NCBI GenBank assembly: GCA_001804025.1
Contig: MHFC01000134.1
Coordinates: 343-13,037 of the forward strand
Direction: 5' to 3'
DNA from: Omnitrophica bacterium GWA2_52_8
GTDB lineage: Bacteria; Omnitrophota; Omnitrophia; Omnitrophales; Aquincolibacteriaceae
Length of the DNA: 12,695 nt
Shown here: in pieces, positions 1 to 7,188 of the stretch
Numbering within the stretch: the first letter of the stretch is position 1
Layout of the letters: each line of letters begins with the position of its first letter
Notes under the pieces: generated by a model
Databases searched by the model: none
What the model saw: the letters and a program-made list of their open reading frames with translations, nothing else
What the model was told of the DNA's origin: nothing
Position numbers and translations under genes: made by a program

Positions 1-897
1 AAAGCGTCCGGTTCTTACTTCTTCAAGCAGTTTTTTATTTGTTGCTCCGATGATTCTTACATCAATTTTGATCGTCTTTGTCCCGCCGACGCGTTCGAAT
101 TCACCTTCCTGCAAGACGCGCAGCAGTTTAACCTGTGTTTCGGGTGAGATTTCGGCAACCTCGTCCAAAAAAAGACTTCCCGTATGAGCTTTTTCGAACC
201 GGCCTATTTTTCTTTCGTATGCGCCGGTAAAAGCGCCGCGTTCATGACCAAACAGTTCGCTTGTCAGCAGTGTTTCCGTGAGGGCAGCACAATGAACCGC
301 CACAAAGGGTTTTTGCTTGCGGAGGCTTAATTCATGAATGCGGTGAGCAATAAGTTCTTTACCGGTACCGCTTTCGCCGGCAATCAGAACGGTTGAATTG
401 GATTTTGCAATTTGATCAATGGTCAGGATGATTTTCTTCATTGAGGCAGATTGATAAAGCATTTGACCATGCTCATATCTTTCCCGATAAAGCGCTTGGC
501 GCAGGTCTGTGTTTTCTTCCTCAAGATGCTGTTTATTTAAGGCTTTGTTAATCAAAAATCCAAGTTCTTCTAAATTAATCGGCTTCGTCAGATAATGAAA
601 CGCGCCCTTCTTCATTGCGCGCACCGCATCTTCGACTGACCCGTAAGCAGTTAATAAAATGACAATTGCGTTTGGATCGTGAGCTAGAATTTTTTCAAGA
701 AGCAATGTTCCGTCCATGACGGGCATTCGAATATCCGTCAATACGACATCAGGATGTTCCGAAATAAAAAGTTTCAACGCCTCTTCGCCGTTCTCGGCCG
801 TGATGACATCCCATTCCTTGCCTTCTAAAAATTGGCGGACACCCTGGCGTGTATTTTTTTCATCGTCAACAACCAAAATCGTAGGACAGACGGACAT
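1..897 (-). CDS. NtrC-family sigma-54-dependent response regulator, 3' end outside window
   Basis: Cytoplasmic transcription activator that, when phosphorylated, hydrolyses ATP to open sigma-54 promoters. The 299 visible residues begin [14 protein letters not shown]. The receiver domain (about 5-120) has the acidic pair D11/D12, phosphoacceptor D55 in LTDIRMP, T83 and K105. After a linker, the AAA+ domain (from about 145) shows Walker A GESGTGKE (174-181), the sigma-54 contact loop GAFTGA (221-226) and Walker B LFLDEV (D245/E246). The rest of AAA+ and the expected helix-turn-helix DNA-binding domain lie beyond the left edge. The ATG at 897 is supported by AAAGGAG (904-910) six bases upstream, and this Shine-Dalgarno overlaps the kinase stop codon, 11 bp away. 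The kinase just upstream is its probable partner. The family call is very secure; target genes cannot be told from here. Confidence 0.96.
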   Translation of the reverse strand, partial: MSVCPTILVVDDEKNTRQGVRQFLEGKEWDVITAENGEEALKLFISEHPDVVLTDIRMPVMDGTLLLEKILAHDPNAIVILLTAYGSVEDAVRAMKKGAFHYLTKPINLEELGFLINKALNKQHLEEENTDLRQALYRERYEHGQMLYQSASMKKIILTIDQIAKSNSTVLIAGESGTGKELIAHRIHELSLRKQKPFVAVHCAALTETLLTSELFGHERGAFTGAYERKIGRFEKAHTGSLFLDEVAEISPETQVKLLRVLQEGEFERVGGTKTIKIDVRIIGATNKKLLEEVRTGRF

Positions 898-908
898 AAG
901 GGTCTCCT

Positions 909-2075
909 TTAAACGGGCCGCGACTGAGGTGTGGGCAGTTGTAATTTAGGCTGACGCATGGGAAGGATGAGTGTAATGTCGGTGCCTTTAGCTGCCTTGC
1001 TTTGCACATCAATGCGTCCGCCATGTTCTTGAATAATATTGAATACAGTCATCAGCCCGAGCCCGGAGCCTTCTTTTTTTGTCGTAAAATAGGGCTCAAA
1101 TATATGGGGCAATACATCGTCGCGAATACCGACACCCGTATCCTTGAATGAAATCGAGGCAATTTTGTTTTTATGAGAGACGACAATGTCAAGGCGTCCG
1201 CCCTTCGGCATAGCTTCCAATGCGTTTTTAATCAAATTGAGACAACACTGGTAAATTCGGTCAGGGTCGAACAAAAAAGGCGAAAGCTTATCATCGCGGG
1301 TTACCAAAGCCTGGATATTCCCTTCTAACAATTCAGGCCTCATAAATCTTAGAGCCTCTTCGACAACGCGGTTTAGATTTTCGTTTTTTACGCGAAGGGG
1401 GTGTTTGCGCGTGGCTTTGAGAAAATCTTTGATGATTTTATCGAGGCGGGCCGTTTCGGATTCTATCACGCTGATTTTCGAAGCTATTTTTTTTTTATCG
1501 GCAGCCGAAAGCGATGCAATATCCTGACGCAGTAACTGAAGGTGAATGCCGATCGAATTCAGCGGATTTCCGATATCATGAGCAATCCCTGCCGATAGCT
1601 TCATCAGGGATTCGGTGCGTGCGAGCTGTTCATAAAGCTGTAAAGAGGATTTTTCGGCCGTCATGTCTTCGAGCGTAATCAAAAGCCAGTCGTTAAAATT
1701 TGTCATAGGCGAAATCGAAACGCGGAAAGTAAGTTCCCTTGGAGTCAAAAGCGATATGTCGCTTTGCGCGACGGTCGAGGTGTTAAGAGAATGTGACAAG
1801 ATCCGCGATAATTGAGCATCGAAGATTGGGTTATGAATCGACAGTGTGCGATGAGGGGCATCGGGGATTTGCAGCCATAAAGCGGCTTGTCGGTTATAAA
1901 ATTTAATTTGTCCCGTCCGGTCCATAAGCAAAATACCTTCATGAACGGCCTCAATGATGTCGGCCAGTTGGGAAGCCGTATGATGGAGTTCGGTGACATA
2001 TTGGCGCACTTGAGCGGGATCAATCTTATCAAGACGATTTAGAACCTTATGTATGAACAGATTTTGCTGCGGCAC
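909..2075 (-). CDS. Cytoplasmic PAS-domain sensor histidine kinase (NtrB/AtoS-like)
   Basis: Probable partner kinase of the NtrC-type regulator downstream. Residue numbers here count from the upstream TTG at 2099. A PAS domain spans about 46-150 ([16 protein letters not shown]). The HisKA H-box [15 protein letters not shown] carries the phosphorylated histidine H174. The ATPase domain has the N-box [11 protein letters not shown] (N288, N292), G1 DTGVGI (320-325), F-box IFEPYFTT and G2 GSGLGL (344-349). No membrane segment or signal peptide is visible, so the signal is probably internal. I prefer the GTG at 2075 because AAGGAGG (2084-2090) lies eight bases upstream; the TTG at 2099 would add eight residues. 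The start lies inside the end of trpF (29-bp overlap), suggesting translational coupling. The sensed ligand is unknown. Family certain, exact start moderately so. Confidence 0.93.
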   Translation of the reverse strand: MPQQNLFIHKVLNRLDKIDPAQVRQYVTELHHTASQLADIIEAVHEGILLMDRTGQIKFYNRQAALWLQIPDAPHRTLSIHNPIFDAQLSRILSHSLNTSTVAQSDISLLTPRELTFRVSISPMTNFNDWLLITLEDMTAEKSSLQLYEQLARTESLMKLSAGIAHDIGNPLNSIGIHLQLLRQDIASLSAADKKKIASKISVIESETARLDKIIKDFLKATRKHPLRVKNENLNRVVEEALRFMRPELLEGNIQALVTRDDKLSPFLFDPDRIYQCCLNLIKNALEAMPKGGRLDIVVSHKNKIASISFKDTGVGIRDDVLPHIFEPYFTTKKEGSGLGLMTVFNIIQEHGGRIDVQSKAAKGTDITLILPMRQPKLQLPTPQSRPV

Positions 2076-2703
2076 CCGCACCCCCTCCTTTCTTGACAAG
2101 AGTCATGAACGTTTCAAGCAATTGTGGGTCTTTTTTTCCGGGCTCAACTTCAACACCGCTTGCCACATCTACGGCGTAAGGGGCCACGCTCCGGATGGCA
2201 TTTTGAACGTTTCGAATATTAAGTCCGCCGGCAAGGAATAGTTTTTCATGGATGAACGGTCTGTCTGAAATGAGGTTCCAGTCAAAAGCGACCCCGGTTC
2301 CGCCGAACTGGTCCTTATCGTAGGTATCGAATAAAAAATTACTAACATTGTATTCATCGATGCGGCGCAGACTCATTTCATCCTTGATGCGGAATGTTTT
2401 GATCACGCGGTAATTCTTATCCATGAAATATTTGCAGTATCGTGCGGTTTCATCACCGTGAAACTGAAGATATGGCAACGCCAGTTCACCGGCGATGCGC
2501 TCCACGTAATCTCGGGGCTGGTTCAAAAAAACGCCGACAAAATGATGAAAATGAGGCACTGAAGCGACGATGCGGTTTGCCGTGGCAAGACTGATCTTTC
2601 GCTTGCTTTCGGCAAATATAAACCCGAGATAATCCGCACCGAGTTCTATGGCAAGCTTTGCATCCTCAGGGTTTGTGTTGCCGCAGATTTTAACTCGAGT
2701 CAT
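2047..2703 (-). CDS. trpF: Phosphoribosylanthranilate isomerase
   Basis: Catalyses the Amadori rearrangement of phosphoribosyl-anthranilate to CdRP in tryptophan synthesis. The 218-aa protein is a single (beta/alpha)8 barrel of usual length. It begins MTRVKICGNTNPEDA with the general base C7, and has FHGDE (81-85), the general acid D126 in LFDTYD, AGGLN (158-162) and the phosphate-binding stretch VDVASGVEVEPGKKD near 178-192. The ATG at 2703 is chosen because the family begins directly with this strand; the frame stays open upstream to 2766, but that would add 21 unrelated residues and overlap trpC. A GAGGGGA run upstream serves as ribosome binding site. It lies 13 bp after trpC. Its 3' end (tail [13 protein letters not shown]) overlaps the start of the histidine kinase gene and may be shaped by that second frame. 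Confidence 0.96.
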   Translation of the reverse strand: MTRVKICGNTNPEDAKLAIELGADYLGFIFAESKRKISLATANRIVASVPHFHHFVGVFLNQPRDYVERIAGELALPYLQFHGDETARYCKYFMDKNYRVIKTFRIKDEMSLRRIDEYNVSNFLFDTYDKDQFGGTGVAFDWNLISDRPFIHEKLFLAGGLNIRNVQNAIRSVAPYAVDVASGVEVEPGKKDPQLLETFMTLVKKGGGAGAAAKSVHT

Positions 2704-2716
2704 AGTGACGGTCCCC

Positions 2717-3514
2717 TCACTTCCACTTTGCATTGGTTCTAAGTAAAGATTGAACCGCTTCCACAACGTCCGGCGCCTTCATGAGATGCGTTCCCACAAG
2801 AAAACTGTGAACACCTAAACTTGTGTATTCTAGAATCTGGTCAGAGTTGTAAATTCCGCTTTCAACGATAATCGGGATCCCTTTCGGAATATGCGGGATC
2901 AGTTTTTTAGCCCGGTCCGCGTCCGTTGATAGGGTTTTGAGGTCCCGGTTATTAATTCCGATAATCTTTGCGCCGGATTGAACCGCTTTTTTCAAGTCTT
3001 CTTCCGTGTGAATTTCGACCAATGCATCCATGCCAAGAGAGGTTCCTAATTTTATGAGGTGATGGAGTTCCTGGTCCGTGAGGATCGCCGCGATTAATAA
3101 AAAAGCATCAGCCTCCAAGACGCATGTTTCATATAATTGGTAACTCTCAAGAATAAAATCTTTGCGCAGAAGCGGTATTTTGGTGACCTGGCGGACCGTT
3201 TTTAAATAGCTGGGCCGTCCTTTGAAGTAATGAGGTTCCGTCAAAACTGAAATCGCGCATGCCCCCGCATATTCAAGTTGAGAAGCCAGCCGCAGCGGCT
3301 GGAAATCTTCACGCAAAACCCCTTCGGACGGGGAAGCTTTTTTAAGCTCGCAGATTATGTGAATCCCTTTATTCGGGCTGATGGCCTTAAAAAAAGAACG
3401 GTGTTCGGCCGGTGGTTTGTGCTCGACCACAGATTGCAGCCGTGCTAACGGGAACCGCCGCTTGAGCTCCTCGATATCTTTGCGTTTTTGAGAAAGAATG
3501 TCATTTAAAATCAT
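2717..3514 (-). CDS. trpC: Indole-3-glycerol phosphate synthase
   Basis: Converts CdRP to indole-3-glycerol phosphate with loss of CO2 and water. The 265 residues match a stand-alone (beta/alpha)8 enzyme with the short N-terminal helical extension (MILNDILSQKRKDIEELK). Recognisable catalytic segments are ICELKKASPSEG (E56, K58), LLRKDF (K118, the usual general acid), ALVEIHTEED (E167), GINNRDL (186-192) and IVESGI (E218). The start ATG overlaps the trpD stop by four bases (ATGA), so the two are probably translationally coupled; a weak AAGG lies about ten bases upstream. It is not fused to trpF as in enterobacteria. No anomaly is seen. Confidence 0.97.
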   Translation of the reverse strand: MILNDILSQKRKDIEELKRRFPLARLQSVVEHKPPAEHRSFFKAISPNKGIHIICELKKASPSEGVLREDFQPLRLASQLEYAGACAISVLTEPHYFKGRPSYLKTVRQVTKIPLLRKDFILESYQLYETCVLEADAFLLIAAILTDQELHHLIKLGTSLGMDALVEIHTEEDLKKAVQSGAKIIGINNRDLKTLSTDADRAKKLIPHIPKGIPIIVESGIYNSDQILEYTSLGVHSFLVGTHLMKAPDVVEAVQSLLRTNAKWK

Positions 3515-4551
3515 AACGCTAAGACCTTATGAGGCAGCTTTTTTAAAAAACGGTACGCCGTACCGGATCTTAGGATTCGTTCCGCAACCGAGATCCCCTG
3601 TTTCAAATCCGGAACTTTTTTTGAAACATAGAAAGCGGCCGCGGCATTCAGGACAACCCAGTCGCGGAGCGGCCCATGGTAATCCCCTTTGAATAGCGCA
3701 AGCGTTAGTTTTTTGTTTTGATTTGCGTTGCCTCCGCGATAACTGTGAAGCGGTTTTTTATGACCAAATCCCAGCATTTTAGGGTCAACGATTCGATTTG
3801 AAACTTTGCCGTGATTGATTTCTTTGACCCACGTTTTAACGGAAGCGGATATTTCATCGGTTCTGTCGGAGCTGTGATAGACCCATGCGCGTTTCAATTC
3901 TTTCCTTTGTTTTAAAACCGCCGCAAATAATGTCAAATGCCGTTTATCCGACACGCCTATCATCTGGTATGAAAGCGGAAGCGGATTGATCAACGGGCCC
4001 AGCAGATTTAAAATCGTTCGGATTTGTAATTTTTTCCTGAGCGCCTGGAGTTTGGCAAATGCCGGGTGGTGATTGGGCGCGTGAAAATAACCGAATCCGG
4101 TTTTCTCAATCATTTTGATAATTTGTTTTCGTGTCGCCGATAATGGAATGCCAAAAGATTCAAGGAGATCGGAACTGCCGCATTTTGAAGTGATGCTTCG
4201 ATTTCCGTGTTTGGCAATGCGAACTCCCCCTGCGGCCGCTATGAGAGAGCAAGCCGTAGAAATATTATAACTTCCGCTGCGGTCCCCGCCTGTGCCGCAT
4301 GTGTCCAAAAGTCCGGATGGGACAGTTTTAGGATAAGGCTCAAGGCCGCGGATTGCACTCAAACATGCGCAAAGATCTTCTTCGGATTCTCCCTGTTTTG
4401 CAAGTAACGTAAGCAGCGCGACCGCATCAGCCTCGGCCACGTGACCTTGAAAAAGCTCCTTGAAGAGAAGTGCCGTTTCGCGCGGGCTTTTTGGGCTACC
4501 GGTCAAATATTTTAGCAACGTGCGATGCCGTGAGTCAGCCATGGCGATCAC
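3511..4551 (-). CDS. trpD: Anthranilate phosphoribosyltransferase
   Basis: Transfers phosphoribose from PRPP to anthranilate. The protein (346 aa from the GTG at 4551) carries the family signatures: DTCGTGGD (PRPP diphosphate loop, 83-90), NISTA, KHGNRS (114-119), GSSDLLESFG, FHAPNHHPA (156-163), IRTILNLLGPLINP (177-190) and the metal-binding DE pair in TDEIS (232-233). It is not fused to a glutaminase domain, unlike E. coli TrpGD. The GTG at 4551 follows the trpG stop with no gap; an ATG at 4542, three codons in, is an equally good start since neither has a strong Shine-Dalgarno. The C-terminal third is less typical than the core but open throughout. Confidence 0.96.
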   Translation of the reverse strand: MIAMADSRHRTLLKYLTGSPKSPRETALLFKELFQGHVAEADAVALLTLLAKQGESEEDLCACLSAIRGLEPYPKTVPSGLLDTCGTGGDRSGSYNISTACSLIAAAGGVRIAKHGNRSITSKCGSSDLLESFGIPLSATRKQIIKMIEKTGFGYFHAPNHHPAFAKLQALRKKLQIRTILNLLGPLINPLPLSYQMIGVSDKRHLTLFAAVLKQRKELKRAWVYHSSDRTDEISASVKTWVKEINHGKVSNRIVDPKMLGFGHKKPLHSYRGGNANQNKKLTLALFKGDYHGPLRDWVVLNAAAAFYVSKKVPDLKQGISVAERILRSGTAYRFLKKLPHKVLAL

Positions 4552-5127
4552 TTAGCGCTGCTTCGCCAGTTTTAAGAAATTTGCCAATATTTTCTTTCCA
4601 TCGGGCGTCAAAATCGACTCGGGATGGAATTGCACTCCCCATGTAAGATGGGTGCGGTGGCGAAGCGCCATGATTTCTTTTTTGTGGGTTTCCGCGGTAA
4701 TTTCAAGGCATGCCGGCAGCGATTTTCTTTCGACAAGAAGCGAGTGATAACGGGTGGCCGGAAAAGGATTCCGGATGCCGCGAAACACCCCGTTCTTCTT
4801 ATGATAAATTAAGGATGTCTTGCCGTGCATGATGTTTCTGGCGCGGATCACTTTTCCGCCGAACGAAAAACCGATACATTGATGGCCGAGGCAAACGCCT
4901 AGAATGGGAATTTTCCCGCTAAATTCACGGATGACGGCGTTAGAAATTCCGGCCTCAATAGGAGTGCACGGTCCCGGCGATATCACAATTTGGCGTGGCC
5001 GCATCCGGCGTATTTGCGGCACGGTAATGCGGTCATTGCGATAAACAACCGGAGCAGCTTTTAATTCGCCAAAATACTGCACCAGATTAAACGTGAATGA
5101 ATCGTAATTGTCGATGACCAGAAGCAT
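4552..5127 (-). CDS. trpG: Anthranilate synthase glutamine amidotransferase subunit
   Basis: Class I glutaminase that supplies ammonia to TrpE. It has 191 residues, the normal size for an unfused TrpG/PabA. Visible: [19 protein letters not shown] at the N terminus, SPGPCTP (50-55), the nucleophile elbow GVCLGHQ with C79, GKTS (102-105), RYHSL, and the catalytic H168/E170 in GVQFHPES. The start ATG shares one base with the trpE stop (TAATG), the classic tight coupling of two subunits made in equal amounts. Sequence alone cannot exclude that the same subunit also serves aminodeoxychorismate synthase (PabA role), since no pabB is in view. Confidence 0.96.
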   Translation of the reverse strand: MLLVIDNYDSFTFNLVQYFGELKAAPVVYRNDRITVPQIRRMRPRQIVISPGPCTPIEAGISNAVIREFSGKIPILGVCLGHQCIGFSFGGKVIRARNIMHGKTSLIYHKKNGVFRGIRNPFPATRYHSLLVERKSLPACLEITAETHKKEIMALRHRTHLTWGVQFHPESILTPDGKKILANFLKLAKQR

Positions 5128-6617
5128 TAAAATTGCCCCCGATTTTGAATTGCACCCAATAGCGCTTTTGCTTTATTCAACGTTTCCATGTATTCCCGCT
5201 TGGGGTGTGAATCTTGGACGATCCCGGCGCCCGCCTGCAGATAGATGTTTTTGCCGTCCAGCACAAGGGTCCGGATCGTGATGCACATGTCCATATTTTG
5301 CGTGAAACTGAAATATCCAAGGCATCCGGCATAAGGCCCTCGTTGTTCTTTTTCGAGTTCGTCGATGATTTGCATGGCCCTGATTTTTGGCGCCCCGCTT
5401 ACGGTACCGGCCGGAAAAGCGGCTTTTAACAGCGAAAAAGCGTTTTGTCCGCGCCTCAATTTTCCCATCACATCACTGACCAGATGCATGACATGGGAAT
5501 ATCTTTCAACGCGCGCAAAATCTTTGATCTTAATACTGTTGAATTGACACACGCGACCGAGATCGTTGCGGCCCAAATCGACAAGCATTAAATGTTCCGC
5601 CATCTCTTTCGGGGATTTTCGTAATTGTTCTTCGTAGCGTTGATCTTCATTCAAAGTTTTGCCTCGCGGCCGCGTACCTGCTATCGGTCTCACTTCCGCA
5701 ATGCTGCCGGCCTTTTTTACCAGCATTTCCGGCGATGATCCGATCAAACGATACGGGTTGTGGCGGAAATAGAACATATAGGGCGAGGGATTGATAGAAC
5801 GCAAGGCACGATAGATCTGAAAATCATGGGCTGCATGAGAAAGTTTGAATCGCTGCGAAAGTACGACCTGGATGCAGTCCCCTGCCCGGATATACTGTTT
5901 TACTTTTTTTACTCTCTTATAAAACGCCGCGGGAGAAGTATTGGATTTAAGTTTTAAGACTGTCACAGATCCGGCGGCGGATGCACGCGGAATAACTTTT
6001 GCCGCAGACAACTCGTTTACGCGCAAGCGGAGATCGCGCAGCTCTTTTTGATAAAGCGCAATCAGCTTTTGTTTCGAGGATGCTTTCGGTATTTCTGCAA
6101 TACGGACAAACAGCATTTGTTTACGGAAATGATCAAAAATAATCAAATTGTCGACCAAAAAAAATACGGCATCCGGAACCTGGGTGGCTTTGGCCGAATG
6201 GAGTGTGATATTTTCACACTGCTGGACATATTCATATCCCAAGTACCCCACGAGACCGCCGCAGAAATCAGGCAGAGCATCCGGGTTTGCCAGTTTATAC
6301 CTTGAAAGCAAATTTGACAGAAAATCGAGAATGGGATAGCGGACGTTTTCTGTTTTTTTTATGCCGCGGCGTTGAATCTTGATAGAGTTTCCGCGCGCTT
6401 CGATGATCAGTTTTGGTGCGCAGCCCATAAATGAATAGCGTCCGATTTGCTCACCTTGTTCCGCCGACTCAAGCAAAAAGGCTTGGGGTTTATTGGCGGC
6501 TAGTTTCAAAAAACACGAGACGGGCGTTTCAAGGTCGGCCGGTATGCCGTGGATTAATGCCACCAAATTCCCTTTGCGGCATAATTTCAAAAATGTCTTA
6601 ACGTCAGGCGTTATCAT
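5127..6617 (-). CDS. trpE: Anthranilate synthase component I
   Basis: Chorismate-using subunit that with TrpG makes anthranilate, the first committed step to tryptophan. At 496 aa it is full length. The N-terminal half has [18 protein letters not shown], where LLES (48-51) is the element associated with tryptophan feedback binding. The chorismate domain shows [77 protein letters not shown] and [23 protein letters not shown] and position at the head of trpGDCF favour TrpE over PabB. The ATG at 6617 has no good Shine-Dalgarno in its AT-rich leader (TTAGTGATAACTT). A promoter-like element within the upstream repeat would give a leader of about 40 nt. Confidence 0.97.
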   Translation of the reverse strand: MITPDVKTFLKLCRKGNLVALIHGIPADLETPVSCFLKLAANKPQAFLLESAEQGEQIGRYSFMGCAPKLIIEARGNSIKIQRRGIKKTENVRYPILDFLSNLLSRYKLANPDALPDFCGGLVGYLGYEYVQQCENITLHSAKATQVPDAVFFLVDNLIIFDHFRKQMLFVRIAEIPKASSKQKLIALYQKELRDLRLRVNELSAAKVIPRASAAGSVTVLKLKSNTSPAAFYKRVKKVKQYIRAGDCIQVVLSQRFKLSHAAHDFQIYRALRSINPSPYMFYFRHNPYRLIGSSPEMLVKKAGSIAEVRPIAGTRPRGKTLNEDQRYEEQLRKSPKEMAEHLMLVDLGRNDLGRVCQFNSIKIKDFARVERYSHVMHLVSDVMGKLRRGQNAFSLLKAAFPAGTVSGAPKIRAMQIIDELEKEQRGPYAGCLGYFSFTQNMDMCITIRTLVLDGKNIYLQAGAGIVQDSHPKREYMETLNKAKALLGAIQNRGQF

Positions 6618-6635
6618 AAGTTATCACTAAATTTA

Positions 6636-6645
6636 TTTTCATTTG
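6636..6645. repeat. 10-bp TTTTCATTTG, a third in-register copy outside the duplication
   Basis: TTTTCATTTG occurs here and again at 6870-6879 and 7104-7113, exactly 234 bp apart each time, which equals the repeat period. The next five bases differ (AATGC here, TACCA in the two units) before perfect identity begins at 6651. It may therefore be the microhomology that seeded the tandem duplication. Confidence 0.75.
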
Positions 6646-6664
6646 AATGCGCTGAGCATGGAGG

Positions 6665-6692
6665 AGTATGCCATAACTACTGAGTGTGTCAA
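6665..6692 (-). promoter_or_regulatory. Putative sigma-70-type promoter for trpE (copy 1)
   Basis: On the minus strand TTGACA (6692-6687) is followed after 16 bp by CATACT (6670-6665), with TG one base upstream of the -10 (extended -10 form). The -35 is a perfect match and the -10 matches TATAAT at four of six positions. A start near 6657 would leave about 40 nt before the trpE ATG. The context (facing trpE, in the only large gap) supports it; no experimental evidence is available. Confidence 0.55.
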
Positions 6693-6699
6693 GTAGTTA
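6674..6699. promoter_or_regulatory. Palindrome over the promoter -35/spacer, candidate operator
   Basis: TAACTACT (6674-6681) and AGTAGTTA (6692-6699) form a perfect 8-bp inverted repeat with a 10-bp centre that contains most of the -35 box TTGACA. Dyads over -35/spacer are typical repressor sites. The half-site AACTA/TAGTT is loosely reminiscent of trp operators, but the spacing differs and no trpR is in view, so the regulator is left unnamed. It could alternatively be just another hairpin of the array. Confidence 0.4.
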
Positions 6700-6717
6700 C
6701 ACTTTTAAAGGGGAATA

Positions 6718-6779
6718 TGCGAGTGCACCGTCCGGATTGAAATGACGGGTTGTTCATTTCAATCACACGGTGCCGCGCA
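6718..6779. other. Long two-part hairpin in repeat unit (also 6952-7013)
   Basis: GATTGAAATGA (6735-6745) pairs perfectly with TCATTTCAATC (6754-6764) around the loop CGGGTTGT. Below a small internal loop, GCACCGT (6725-6731) pairs with ACGGTGC (6767-6773), and then TGCG (6718-6721) with CGCA (6776-6779). That makes 22 base pairs in three helices. The same structure recurs in copy 2. Confidence 0.85.
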
Positions 6780-6781
6780 GC

Positions 6782-6801
6782 CGTCAAAAACAAGGTTGAC
6801 G
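6782..6801. other. Short 6-bp hairpin in repeat unit (also 7016-7035)
   Basis: CGTCAA (6782-6787) pairs with TTGACG (6796-6801) around an 8-base loop. It sits directly between the long hairpin and the 11-bp hairpin, and recurs in copy 2. A 6-bp stem alone would be weak evidence; its place in a row of hairpins gives it some weight. Confidence 0.5.
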
Positions 6802-6813
6802 CAGCACTAACCC

Positions 6814-6840
6814 GCATTTCTCATCACCAATGAGAAATGC
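6814..6840. other. 11-bp perfect hairpin in repeat unit (also 7048-7074)
   Basis: GCATTTCTCAT (6814-6824) and ATGAGAAATGC (6830-6840) are perfect complements around the loop CACCA. No T-tract follows on either strand, so it does not look like an intrinsic terminator. Confidence 0.85.
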
Positions 6841-6884
6841 CCTCGCGGAGGCTGTGGTGCAAATGGGCTTTTTCATTTGTACCA

Positions 6885-7118
6885 GCTGAGCATGGAGGAG
6901 TATGCCATAACTACTGAGTGTGTCAAGTAGTTACACTTTTAAAGGGGAATATGCGAGTGCACCGTCCGGATTGAAATGACGGGTTGTTCATTTCAATCAC
7001 ACGGTGCCGCGCAGCCGTCAAAAACAAGGTTGACGCAGCACTAACCCGCATTTCTCATCACCAATGAGAAATGCCCTCGCGGAGGCTGTGGTGCAAATGG
7101 GCTTTTTCATTTGTACCA
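6885..7118. repeat. 234-bp tandem direct repeat, copy 2 (hisF-proximal)
   Basis: Identical to copy 1 and directly adjacent. Its right end continues into CAGGGG, which completes a 14-bp stem (7086-7121). At the end of copy 1 the same stem is cut short by the junction to GCTGAG. Copy 2's right end is therefore probably the original one and the inter-copy junction is secondary. Confidence 0.95.
6899..6926 (-). promoter_or_regulatory. Duplicate promoter and operator (copy 2)
   Basis: The same TTGACA/CATACT pair (6926-6921 and 6904-6899) and the same palindrome (6908-6933) recur 234 bp upstream. A transcript starting here would have a leader of about 275 nt, running through the hairpins of copy 1 before trpE, unlike the short leader from the proximal promoter. 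Confidence 0.45.
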
Positions 7119-7121
7119 CAG
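7086..7121. other. 14-bp hairpin at end of copy 2 (shortened form at 6854-6884)
   Basis: CTGTGGTGCAAATG (7086-7099) pairs with CATTTGTACCACAG (7108-7121) around an 8-base loop. The only imperfect pair is G-T, a wobble on the plus strand. In copy 1 the stem retains only 11 pairs because the repeat junction replaces its outer bases. Confidence 0.85.
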
Positions 7122-7188
7122 GGGTTGTCTTTTGCGCCCTGTTAAAACGCGGGCGCAAAACTTTGGATGCAACCCCATGCGTCCAAAG
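7121..7188. other. Nested and overlapping hairpins with pseudoknot potential
   Basis: TTTTGCGCCC (7130-7139) pairs perfectly with GGGCGCAAAA (7151-7160). Immediately next, CTTTGGATGC (7161-7170) pairs with GCGTCCAAAG (7179-7188), with one T-G wobble and loop AACCCCAT. GGGGTTG (7121-7127) is complementary to CAACCCC (7170-7176), so the upstream strand can reach into the loop of the second hairpin and form a pseudoknot, or compete with its top pair. Confidence 0.7.

Larger units (their letters stand above)
6651..6884. repeat. 234-bp tandem direct repeat, copy 1 (trpE-proximal)
   Basis: Begins GCTGAGCATGGAGGAG and ends CATTTGTACCA. By eye it is identical at every base to copy 2, with no spacer between them. 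Read as the plus strand it contains in order a palindrome over a promoter (6674-6699), a long two-part hairpin (6718-6779), a 6-bp hairpin (6782-6801), an 11-bp hairpin (6814-6840) and a hairpin at its right end (6854-6884). Perfect identity implies a very recent duplication or an assembly artefact. Confidence 0.95.

Noticed and set aside
716..949. Plus-strand open frames opposite the his, trp and kinase genes (for example 716-949, 10741-11136, 11155-11487)
   Set aside because: They are antisense to genes with clear family motifs and show no recognisable domains or ribosome binding sites.
2704..2766. Upstream ATG at 2766 as the trpF start
   Set aside because: Would add 21 residues unlike any TrpF and overlap trpC by 50 bp; the family N terminus KICGNT follows the ATG at 2703 directly.
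6658..6696. Plus-strand 12-codon frame MEEYAITTECVK in the repeat unit
   Set aside because: Too short, no ribosome binding site, and nothing downstream to regulate on that strand.
6767..6779. ACGGTGCCGCGCA on the plus strand resembling the T-box core (TGGNACCGCG)
   Set aside because: It lies on the strand opposite to trpE and hisF, two core bases differ, and it is explained as the arm of a hairpin; no specifier loop was seen.
6651..7118. CRISPR-like array
   Set aside because: Two adjoining 234-bp copies without spacers or cas genes.
7107..7178. Minus-strand 23-codon frame (MGLHPKF...LWYK) upstream of trpE as a trp attenuator leader peptide
   Set aside because: Only one Trp codon, no Shine-Dalgarno, far from trpE and no terminator hairpin with U-tract; it runs through palindrome arms that constrain the sequence.
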